Below are positions 33,290 to 39,476 of a stretch of 49,347 nucleotides of DNA, in pieces (the stretch's first letter is position 1; every line of letters starts with the position of its first letter). Position numbers and translations under genes: made by a program. The stretch comes from a virus, in IMG/VR virus record IMGVR_UViG_3300033981_001202, positions 1 through 49,347 of that record, one strand, 5' to 3'. The notes under the pieces are model-generated. The model saw nothing but the letters and a program-made list of their open reading frames with translations. It did no database searches and was not told the origin of the DNA.

Positions 33290-33660
33290 TGAACATCGAA
33301 AAGTACAGCAAACTAGCCTGGACTGAGCTCAACAAGGTTGGTCTTCTTAGGAACTACAACCATGTGTCTGTCATACTGAGAAACAACGATGTTGTTTCCC
33401 TTGGTATCAATAGACGAAAGACACATCCTCTTGCCATGAAATATGGCTATAGGAATCAAGAACTCCACAGTGAGTTGGATGCCTTGATAAAGATTCCAAG
33501 GATTCACAGAAACAATCTTGTTCTGCTCAACTTTAGGTTTGGTACACAGGGAGAGTTAAAGATGTCAAGACCATGCAGCCTATGCTTGCCTTGGTGCATT
33601 GCAACATTTGATGAGATATATTACTCTGTCCCTGATGGACTTGTCCAGATGGTGCTATAG
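33289..33660 (+). CDS. Cytidine deaminase-like zinc protein
   Basis: 123 residues from ATG 33289, adjacent to the RusA stop. Zinc and catalytic signature: H60-S-E62-L-D-A-L, and PC96SLC99 followed by PWC. This is the deaminase-fold pattern HxE and PCxxC. The substrate could be a nucleotide (dCMP or CMP) or a base in nucleic acid; the sequence is short and diverged, so substrate is not assigned. It would fit with ThyX and the reductase in supplying dUMP. Confidence 0.75.
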   Translation: MNIEKYSKLAWTELNKVGLLRNYNHVSVILRNNDVVSLGINRRKTHPLAMKYGYRNQELHSELDALIKIPRIHRNNLVLLNFRFGTQGELKMSRPCSLCLPWCIATFDEIYYSVPDGLVQMVL

Positions 33661-33669
33661 GGTTAGTGT

Positions 33670-33741
33670 GGAGGGTTGCCTGAGCGGTCAAGGAGTCGGC
33701 ATATAACCGACCACAGACAGGTTCGACTCCTGTACCCTCTA
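33670..33741 (+). tRNA. tRNA-Ile (TAT), atypical A33
   Basis: Acceptor GGAGGGT/ACCCTCT (one G-T pair), D stem CCT/AGG, anticodon stem GTCGG/CCGAC with loop CATATAA, T arm ACAGG-TTCGACT-CCTGT, discriminator A. By loop geometry the anticodon is TAT, reading ATA. Position 33 is A instead of the nearly universal T. Confidence 0.8.
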
Positions 33742-33746
33742 TTGTT

Positions 33747-33830
33747 GGATCTGTGGCTGGAATTGGCAGACGCAGCGGACTCAAAATCTGCTTCCTATAC
33801 GGAGTGTGGGTTCGACTCCCACCAGATCCA
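33747..33830 (+). tRNA. tRNA-Leu (CAA)
   Basis: Acceptor GGATCTG/CAGATCC, anticodon stem GCGGA/TCTGC with loop CTCAAAA (anticodon CAA), long type II variable arm TCC-TATAC-GGA, T arm GTGGG-TTCGACT-CCCAC, discriminator A. 84 bases, as expected for leucine tRNA. Confidence 0.92.
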
Positions 33831-33947
33831 TTCTCTAGTATGCTGAGCCTAAATGCATAAAGAACTCTAGAGTCCAAACCCGAGGGGCAACGACTTACAG
33901 TTCACAGGAGGGGTTGCGTTTAATCCTTAGAAGAACGCACATGGTTA
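33831..33947 (+). ncRNA. Structured spacer between tRNAs
   Basis: 117 bases without a gene. Paired elements: CTCTAG with CTAGAG enclosing TATGC/GCATA, GCAAC with GTTGC, and GCGTT with AACGC (near 33916-33938). It is not a standard cloverleaf. It may be a small RNA or a degenerate tRNA pair. Confidence 0.4.
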
Positions 33948-34014
33948 ACGATCTTCGTCTAATGGTAAGGCGGCATCGACGGATGTAATGTAGGTTCGAT
34001 TCCCACAGATCGTG
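33948..34014 (+). tRNA. tRNA-like element with collapsed anticodon arm
   Basis: Acceptor ACGATCT/AGATCGT is perfect, D stem GTCT/AGGC pairs, and a T arm GTAGG-TTCGATT-CCCAC is present with one mismatch. The anticodon arm is too short: the best stem is CATC-GACG-GATG with a four-base loop, and total length is 67. No standard anticodon can be read. Either a degenerate tRNA or a tRNA mimic. Confidence 0.65.
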
Positions 34015-34019
34015 TTGTT

Positions 34020-34093
34020 ATTCCTGTAGCTCAAGTGGATAGAGCAACAGCCTTCTAAGCTGTGGGTTACAGGTTCAAGTCCTGTCAGGAATG
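34020..34093 (+). tRNA. tRNA-Arg (TCT)
   Basis: Acceptor ATTCCTG/CAGGAAT, D stem GCTC/GAGC, anticodon stem ACAGC/GCTGT with loop CTTCTAA (anticodon TCT), T arm ACAGG-TTCAAGT-CCTGT, discriminator G. Reads AGA and AGG, which are common in the phage genes. Confidence 0.95.
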
Positions 34094-34109
34094 TTAAAGG
34101 AGGATACAC

Positions 34110-34340
34110 ATGCCAACCTATGAAGAAGACAAAGCAAGTTTGCAAGCAACTATCAATATACTTAATGATGAGTATGCACTACTTGAGCGAGAGTTGCTTG
34201 ACACAAGAAAGAAACTGGCTCAAGCCCGTAGAGAGATTTGCCAAAGAACGGCAGGATATTCACAATATCCACACGGTGCTCATGTAGAAGCAAAGATGCG
34301 TGGATGGGATTGCTGGGAGGAACGTTATGACGACAACTGA
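34110..34340 (+). CDS. RGWDC-tailed coiled-coil protein
   Basis: 76 residues from ATG 34110 with AAAGGAGG upstream. A charged helix (LQATINILNDEYALLEREL; LDTRKKLAQARREIC) is followed by a short loop and the end KMRGWDCWEERYDDN. ARREIC and RGWDC link it to the genes at 25944 and 36085, although codon use here is AT-leaning. Function unknown. Confidence 0.75.
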   Translation: MPTYEEDKASLQATINILNDEYALLERELLDTRKKLAQARREICQRTAGYSQYPHGAHVEAKMRGWDCWEERYDDN

Positions 34341-34551
34341 AGAAATGCTAAATGCAATAGACAATGCCCGTAACTTTATGTATAGGTTGCTTGATCCCAA
34401 GCAGACACCTAGGGTTCCAAAGTCTGTAAGAAAAGACGCAAGAAACAGACTCAAGCATTTTCCACACAAATCTGATGTCCAGACAATCAAGGAATCCCTT
34501 GAGTTTGAAGATAAGGTTAGAAATATGTGGCCATTTAGAAACGGAGAATAG
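34327..34551 (+). CDS. Hypothetical protein
   Basis: 74 residues from ATG 34327 overlapping the previous stop. Helical, basic middle (NARNFMYRLLDPKQTPRVPK; VRKDARNRLKHFPHK). The sequence is reminiscent of small phage proteins that pair with nucleic acids but has no diagnostic motif. Ends one base before the next gene. Confidence 0.65.
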   Translation: MTTTEEMLNAIDNARNFMYRLLDPKQTPRVPKSVRKDARNRLKHFPHKSDVQTIKESLEFEDKVRNMWPFRNGE

Positions 34552-34746
34552 ATGACTACTAAATTGTATATCGATCCACCATCTGGTTGGAAGTATGGAT
34601 TTCCTAAGCCAGCACCAGACAACCTTACAAAAATGAACCAAGCCCAGCTCAATCAATGGTTTATTGAAAACGGATACCCAGAAATTGAACTTAATAGTTT
34701 CAAGTATGGAATGCCTTTTAGGGTAATCGAAGGAGACTATGAATGA
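34552..34746 (+). CDS. Hypothetical protein
   Basis: 64 residues from ATG 34552 with GGAGA upstream. Reads KLYIDPPSGWKYGFPKPAPD followed by LNQWFIENGYPEIELN. The PPSGWKYGFPKP segment is a recognisable small phage protein type of unknown function. Confidence 0.7.
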   Translation: MTTKLYIDPPSGWKYGFPKPAPDNLTKMNQAQLNQWFIENGYPEIELNSFKYGMPFRVIEGDYE

Positions 34747-34991
34747 AGATGTTTGTTGTTCACTATAGAAAAGAATGGGAAGATAATTTCTTCCTCAACG
34801 AGTACGACATTCTTTTTGCAAACGATGCCGATCAGGCAATGCAAATCTACAAGGAGTCCTATAGTAAAGACGAGTTTCTCGTGGCTGTCTATGAAGCTAA
34901 AATGGTGTGGAAAGATCCGTTGACAACTCTGACAGAACTAGATGAAGGGACTGATGGTTATGATGACGATTGTGAAAGGAAACAACTATGA
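34743..34991 (+). CDS. Hypothetical protein
   Basis: 82 residues from ATG 34743 overlapping the previous stop. KMFVVHYRKEWEDNFFLNEY and FANDADQAMQIYKESYSKDEF suggest a strand-helix-strand fold; the C-terminus is acidic. Not recognised. Confidence 0.65.
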   Translation: MKMFVVHYRKEWEDNFFLNEYDILFANDADQAMQIYKESYSKDEFLVAVYEAKMVWKDPLTTLTELDEGTDGYDDDCERKQL

Positions 34992-35224
34992 GTGATGGCA
35001 AACCGCACCGTGTAGTTGTAGAGAAGTTTGGCAAGCGAAGACTTTGCAGGGTTACTGCATACGGCGAACCCCAATTAAGTTACACATCAGAGCAAATCTT
35101 GTGGGTTGAGCGTGGAGAAGATGAATATGCCATACCTCACTACAAGCCACCGTTCTGTGTCCTGTACCGAGAAGACTGGCTTATGGGTCAGGATCAACTG
35201 CAATCAAGCAAGGAGAACAAGTGA
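34988..35224 (+). CDS. Hypothetical protein
   Basis: 78 residues from ATG 34988 overlapping the previous stop (ATGA). Beta-rich, basic at the N-terminus (HRVVVEKFGKRRLCRVTAYG), with aromatic C-terminal half (HYKPPFCVLYREDWLMG). Not recognised. Confidence 0.65.
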   Translation: MSDGKPHRVVVEKFGKRRLCRVTAYGEPQLSYTSEQILWVERGEDEYAIPHYKPPFCVLYREDWLMGQDQLQSSKENK

Positions 35225-35484
35225 AAGACAACCACAGCAATAGCGATTATGTCGAGACGGACACAAAAAAAAGGTGGGAGCAAGGCATCCCCCATCACCC
35301 AGAGTCTGAGAAGATTTTTGCCTTCCTCCGAAAGGCAGACGAGAAGTACGACTTCTTCGACTGGAAAGCGGGAGGTGACGGGGACAATGGAGAGGAGCTG
35401 ATGTATGCCCTTGATGTCTATTTTGACCTCAAGGATCGTGAAAACAAGGAGAGCAAGCGCCGTGCAAAGGAGGTGCAGCGATGA
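35221..35484 (+). CDS. Hypothetical acidic protein
   Basis: 87 residues from GTG 35221 overlapping the previous stop. Strongly charged (ETDTKKRWEQGIPHHPESEK, KYDFFDWKAGGDGDNGEELMYALD) with a basic end (RENKESKRRAKEVQR). Not recognised. Its 3' part contains the AAGGAGGT ribosome site of the next gene. Confidence 0.65.
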   Translation: MKDNHSNSDYVETDTKKRWEQGIPHHPESEKIFAFLRKADEKYDFFDWKAGGDGDNGEELMYALDVYFDLKDRENKESKRRAKEVQR

Positions 35485-35612
35485 GCGACTACTGGGAACT
35501 GGATCTAGACCGCCTTGTGGGGTGCGGGCTTCCGCTATTGGCGGTCGCGCTCCTCGCCATCGGCGCAGCCGTGGGGCTGCTGATCGCGTACCTGATCTGG
35601 GGTGTCGCATGA
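35481..35612 (+). CDS. Small single-pass membrane protein
   Basis: 43 residues from ATG 35481 with an ideal AAGGAGGT upstream, overlapping genes on both sides by four bases. Residues about 14-40 form one transmembrane helix (LPLLAVALLAIGAAVGLLIA). N-terminus acidic (SDYWELDLD), no positive tail. Size and form would fit a holin-like or host-membrane effector peptide, but no family is recognised. GC-rich codons like the two genes after it. Confidence 0.65.
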   Translation: MSDYWELDLDRLVGCGLPLLAVALLAIGAAVGLLIAYLIWGVA

Positions 35613-36088
35613 GCGACAACACAGACATCGTGCAGCGGCTTCGAGGACAGAGCGTCGGGGACTACTCCGTTTTGCTGTGGGAAGCCGCAGACGAAATTGA
35701 GCGCCTCCGCGCCAACCTCCCGCAGTTGTGGAGAACCAAGACAACCAACGCCAAGCTCCGCGCCGAACTCGCGCAGCGCACCGCCGAGCGCGACGCTCTC
35801 GCAGCCGAACTCGCCGCGCTCAAGGCCCACGACCCGCTCGCGGAGATGTGGCGGGAACTTGCGGAGTACCAGACGCAAGCCGACGCGGACGGACACGGGG
35901 AGTCGTGGCGCATCATGTGCAGCGAGCGGACGACACCAGCGGCGTGGGAGGCATGGGGTGATGCGGTACGGGTTTTAGCGCGCCACGAAGCGCGGGTTGC
36001 GGCTAGGTCTGCTGGCGATGCCGCGTCGTTACATTCGGCGTTTGACGCGGTCACCGCGATCCGTAAGGCGAAGGAGGCGAAGCGATGA
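35609..36088 (+). CDS. Coiled-coil accessory protein (GC-rich)
   Basis: 159 residues from ATG 35609 overlapping the previous stop. Starts SDNTDIVQRLRGQSVGDYSV and EAADEIERLRANL, the pattern of many temperate-phage accessory proteins, then a heptad coil with LAQRTAERDALAAELAALK, then a helical Ala/Arg-rich half. Strongly GC-rich. The DNA coding for LAQRTAERDALAAE is repeated nearly exactly in the next gene, so the two share a recombining segment. Confidence 0.8.
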   Translation: MSDNTDIVQRLRGQSVGDYSVLLWEAADEIERLRANLPQLWRTKTTNAKLRAELAQRTAERDALAAELAALKAHDPLAEMWRELAEYQTQADADGHGESWRIMCSERTTPAAWEAWGDAVRVLARHEARVAARSAGDAASLHSAFDAVTAIRKAKEAKR

Positions 36089-36498
36089 GCGACAACACTC
36101 TGACAAGAGAGAACCAGTTCTACGCGGAGATTGCCGCGCTCCGCACCGAACTCGCGACTGTAACTCAGGCGTTTAAAGCCAAGGCGGCGGAGCTCGCGCA
36201 GCGCACCGCCGAGCGCGACGCTCTCGCAGCCGAGAACGCCGACCTCAAGGACCGAATTGCAACGGCGTTGTTCGACAAAGCGGCGGTCGAGCGCGGCGTC
36301 ATGCGCCTCCGCGCCGACCTCGCGCAGCGCACCGCCGAGCGCGACGAGGCGCGGCGTGCTCTCTGCGTTTCCCAAGCCGTTGATTATTTGTGCGAAACGA
36401 ATCCAGACGAACCGATCTCGTACGACGAGACTCGCCGCATCGCAGCCGAGTTTGCCGCCGAGCGCGGCTGGGACTGCTTCAAGAAGGAAAACAAGTGA
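36085..36498 (+). CDS. RGWDCF-tailed coiled-coil protein (GC-rich)
   Basis: 137 residues from ATG 36085 overlapping the previous stop. Two successive coil blocks LAQRTAERD, then EARRALC, and the C-terminus FAAERGWDCFKKENK. Shares the coil block with the preceding gene and the RGWDCF end with 25944 and 34110. Probably a modular, host- or structure-facing accessory protein; function unknown. Confidence 0.8.
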   Translation: MSDNTLTRENQFYAEIAALRTELATVTQAFKAKAAELAQRTAERDALAAENADLKDRIATALFDKAAVERGVMRLRADLAQRTAERDEARRALCVSQAVDYLCETNPDEPISYDETRRIAAEFAAERGWDCFKKENK

Positions 36499-36701
36499 GC
36501 AACGAAGTTTGGTATCTGTTGTTTGATGGAACCAGTGTTGACGGTACAGGACCTGGAGAATACATAGGACGCACAACCGACTATGAAGAAGCACGCAAGC
36601 ACTATAAAAAGTGCGAGCGCAATCCATACAGTGTTGGAAAAGTAATCATTGTAACAGACACAAGACACGACCGTGCTTGGAGTCAAGATTGGAAGCATTA
36701 A
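36495..36701 (+). CDS. Hypothetical protein
   Basis: 68 residues from GTG 36495 overlapping the previous stop. Reads NEVWYLLFDGTSVDGTGPGE and GRTTDYEEARKHYKKCERNP, a pattern of small phage proteins in which a strand hairpin is followed by an EARKHY helix. Codon use returns to AT-leaning. Not further assignable. Confidence 0.7.
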   Translation: MSNEVWYLLFDGTSVDGTGPGEYIGRTTDYEEARKHYKKCERNPYSVGKVIIVTDTRHDRAWSQDWKH

Positions 36702-36703
36702 AC

Positions 36704-36964
36704 ATGGTAACAATTGAACATAACTTTGAAATTGAATTTGAAGGCGAGTTCTACTCTGGTATTCTTATCATCGACGCTGTTGTAGAGGAAGATCAGATGC
36801 TGTACGAGAACAATACAAGGTACATCCGTACCGCAAAGATCTTTGGTACTGAGTTGTTTGAGGTAACTCCAACACCAAGTGGACCAAAGACATTGAACAA
36901 ACTAATTGAAACAATTCTGATTGTTGATGAAGAAGAAATTGAATCCAGAATCCTACAGGAGTGA
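36704..36964 (+). CDS. Hypothetical protein
   Basis: 86 residues from ATG 36704. Beta-rich and acidic (HNFEIEFEGEFYSGILIIDA; ENNTRYIRTAKIFG), with an acidic helical end. Resembles in style small phage proteins written as VTIEHxFxIExxGxxY, function unknown. Lies seven bases before thyX. Confidence 0.65.
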   Translation: MVTIEHNFEIEFEGEFYSGILIIDAVVEEDQMLYENNTRYIRTAKIFGTELFEVTPTPSGPKTLNKLIETILIVDEEEIESRILQE

Positions 36965-36971
36965 AGCGACG

Positions 36972-37607
36972 ATGGTAATTGTTGAATACATTGATCACAT
37001 GGGAACAGACGAGGATGTGTGCGATGCAGCACGGGTATCTATGAACAAGTCGGCTGATCTGTTCACAGTAAATCAAAACTACAAGTTGATTGAGTATCTA
37101 GCCAAGCACAACCACTGGAGTCCATTTGCCCACGTCACCGTAAAGATGCGCTTCCGCGCTCCCATCTTTATTGCTAGGCAGTTGGCCAAGCATCAAGTTG
37201 GCTTTGCGTGGAACGAAGTAAGCAGACGATACGTCAAGAATGAACCCGAGTTCTGGTGGACAAACCAGTTCAGAAATTCTGCCGAAAACATCAAGCAAGG
37301 TTCTTCTTCAGAGATTAACAGATCTGCCGACGACTTTGCCTCTAGTCTCAGGTTTATCAACAACTATACGAGAACATTGTATGAGAACGCGGTAAGCAGC
37401 GGCATCTGTCCTGAACAGGCAAGAGCCATTCTTCCCCAGTCAATGATGACCGAGTGGATCTGGACTGGTTCTCTGTACGGTTGGTCAAGAATGTACGCAC
37501 TTAGGGCTGATCCGCATACCCAGAAAGAGACGCAGGAATATGCACACCGAGTCGGAGAGATCTGTTCTAAGTACTTCCCAATAAGCTGGAGTGCCCTGAC
37601 ATCATGA
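36972..37607 (+). CDS. thyX: Flavin-dependent thymidylate synthase
   Basis: 211 residues from ATG 36972. The ThyX signature is present as KHQVGFAWNEVSRRY (canonical RHR...S form altered to KHQ with one more residue), preceded by FIARQLAK. Other matches: VIVEYIDHMGTDEDVCDAARVSM at the N-terminus, PEQARAILPQSMMTEWIWTG near residue 155, and LRADPHTQKETQEYA. The enzyme makes dTMP from dUMP using FAD and methylene-tetrahydrofolate. The KHQ form I have seen in phage enzymes, so activity is expected. Confidence 0.95.
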   Translation: MVIVEYIDHMGTDEDVCDAARVSMNKSADLFTVNQNYKLIEYLAKHNHWSPFAHVTVKMRFRAPIFIARQLAKHQVGFAWNEVSRRYVKNEPEFWWTNQFRNSAENIKQGSSSEINRSADDFASSLRFINNYTRTLYENAVSSGICPEQARAILPQSMMTEWIWTGSLYGWSRMYALRADPHTQKETQEYAHRVGEICSKYFPISWSALTS

Positions 37608-37783
37608 ACTATACCCCAGAAGAAGTAGTGGTTTTGCTGGAAAACGCAATTGAATTTAACCAACATGAAAAATACCATGCTGGATACACAGCCAAGGAAC
37701 TGCATACCATGGCCTACAAGGTCATCAAGGATATGCTAAAAGAAAGGAACAGTAAGAATGACAAGTCGCGTTACGACCTCTAA
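37604..37783 (+). CDS. Small helical hypothetical protein
   Basis: 59 residues from ATG 37604 overlapping the thyX stop (ATGA) and overlapping the primase start by 26 bases. Helical and charged (PEEVVVLLENAIEFNQHEKY; KELHTMAYKVIKDMLKERN). Not recognised. Confidence 0.6.
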   Translation: MNYTPEEVVVLLENAIEFNQHEKYHAGYTAKELHTMAYKVIKDMLKERNSKNDKSRYDL

Positions 37784-39467
37784 AAGATGTCCAAAATGTG
37801 CGGCTAATGGAGGCGACACATCTGGTGACAACCTAAAGGTATATGACGATGGTCATGCGTATTGTTTTGCTTGCAATTTTTATGTGAAAGGAAACCAACC
37901 AACCATGGTTGAAGAAACTAGCTCGGTGTTCGCTACGGAGTCATTTAGACAAGGAACCATCAAGGAGTTGCCGCATAGGCGGATTACAGAAGACACGGCC
38001 AAGCATTACGGCTATGCCACTGGAATCAATAACTCCGAGATTGAAAACTTCTATGGACCAGACGGAAAGATCCAAGCCCAGCATATTCGTTATGATGGCA
38101 AGAAGTTTGCGTGGATCGGAAACACAGACAATCTTCCGTTGTTTGGTCAGCATCTTTTCAGTGCTGGCGGCAAGCGTCTACTGATTACAGAAGGCGCGAT
38201 TGACTGCTTGACAATGTCTCAGGTGTTTGGCAACAAGTACCCAGTTGTGTCGATCCCCAATGGAGTAAGCTCTGCTGTTCGTGCAATCAAGGACAACTAC
38301 GAGTTTGTCTCTTCCTTTGAGACAATCGTTCTCTGCTTTGACATGGACGATCCTGGTCAAAAGGCTGTTCGGGATGTGGCTGAGATCCTTCCTGCTGGCA
38401 AGGTAAAGATCATGTCCCTGCCGCGAAAGGATCCAAATGAGATGCTTGTACACGCGGAGCAGACCGCCCTTGTTCAGGCATACTGGAATGCAAAAGGCTA
38501 CAGTCCAGACTCCATTCTCCATGTGAGTGAAATCGTTGGCTCGGAGAACACGGAAAAGAATCTTGATGTCTTCGAGTATCCTTGGGATAGCCTGACTACA
38601 TTCATGATCGGGCAGGATAAGCGGCGGCTTAATCTTTGGACAAGCGCCACGGGTCACGGCAAGTCCACTATCATCAGAGAGCTTGTGTCCGATCACCTCA
38701 ATGCTGGTCGTGCCGTAGGTGGCGTCTTCCTTGAAGAGTCCCCAGAACAAACCGTAGACGACCTTATCTCCCTTAAGATCGGCAAGCCAGTGTCAAAGAT
38801 CAAAGCCCAGCGAATCCTCAATGAACTCAGGTCAAAGAAAGGCAAGAGCCTGATTGACGAGGTAAACGACACGCTAACCGAAGAAGAATACAACACTGCC
38901 AAGGCAGAAATTAGTTCCAAACCACTGTATCTATATGACCACATCGGCAATGCAAACATTAACAACATCATCAACAGGCTTGAGTACATGGCTATGGGTC
39001 TTGATTGTCAGGTCATTTTCCTTGATCACATCACCCTTCTTGGCAATATGCTGCTGTCCAGTGGATCTGATTTTGGTAATGATGAGCGTCTGGTTCTTGA
39101 CTCTGTCATGAAGAAACTAAGAGAGATCATCGAAAGAACCAATGTAACAATCCATGTGATTGCCCATATCAAGAAGACCGATAAGAATGTTGACGAGGGT
39201 GATCGAATCTCCCTCAGTGATCTTCGTGGTTCTGGTTCTCTTGGTCAGATCTCAGACAATGTGTTTGCCCTTGAGCGCAATGCCCAGCACCCAGACCCGT
39301 TGATCAGAAACACAACCAACCTAAGGTGTCTTAAGAATCGTCGTGGTGGCCGAAGAGGCATCGCTTCTGCCCTATGGTATAACGAGCAGACCAGCAAGCT
39401 TGTCGAGGTGCCGTTTACCATTACCCCTGAAAACGAAGTATTGTACAGACACGAACTTGTAATGTAA
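37758..39467 (+). CDS. T7 gp4-like primase-helicase
   Basis: 569 residues from ATG 37758. Zinc finger C11-x2-C14 and C36-x2-C39; TOPRIM region LLITEGAIDCLTM followed by LCFDMDDPGQKAV; helicase Walker A G299-x2-GK302-ST in TGHGKST; Walker B VIFLDHITLL; then IHVIAHIKK and the SDLRGSGSLGQISDNVF block typical of DnaB/gp4 helicases. The protein unwinds DNA at the fork and primes lagging-strand synthesis. Length matches T7 gp4 (566). Confidence 0.97.
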   Translation: MTSRVTTSKRCPKCAANGGDTSGDNLKVYDDGHAYCFACNFYVKGNQPTMVEETSSVFATESFRQGTIKELPHRRITEDTAKHYGYATGINNSEIENFYGPDGKIQAQHIRYDGKKFAWIGNTDNLPLFGQHLFSAGGKRLLITEGAIDCLTMSQVFGNKYPVVSIPNGVSSAVRAIKDNYEFVSSFETIVLCFDMDDPGQKAVRDVAEILPAGKVKIMSLPRKDPNEMLVHAEQTALVQAYWNAKGYSPDSILHVSEIVGSENTEKNLDVFEYPWDSLTTFMIGQDKRRLNLWTSATGHGKSTIIRELVSDHLNAGRAVGGVFLEESPEQTVDDLISLKIGKPVSKIKAQRILNELRSKKGKSLIDEVNDTLTEEEYNTAKAEISSKPLYLYDHIGNANINNIINRLEYMAMGLDCQVIFLDHITLLGNMLLSSGSDFGNDERLVLDSVMKKLREIIERTNVTIHVIAHIKKTDKNVDEGDRISLSDLRGSGSLGQISDNVFALERNAQHPDPLIRNTTNLRCLKNRRGGRRGIASALWYNEQTSKLVEVPFTITPENEVLYRHELVM

Positions 39468-39476
39468 GGAAACTGG

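Noticed and set aside
33533-34145. Antisense frames across the tRNA cluster
   Set aside because: They contain the GVEPV/GLEPV-type peptides that arise by translating tRNA T arms backwards.
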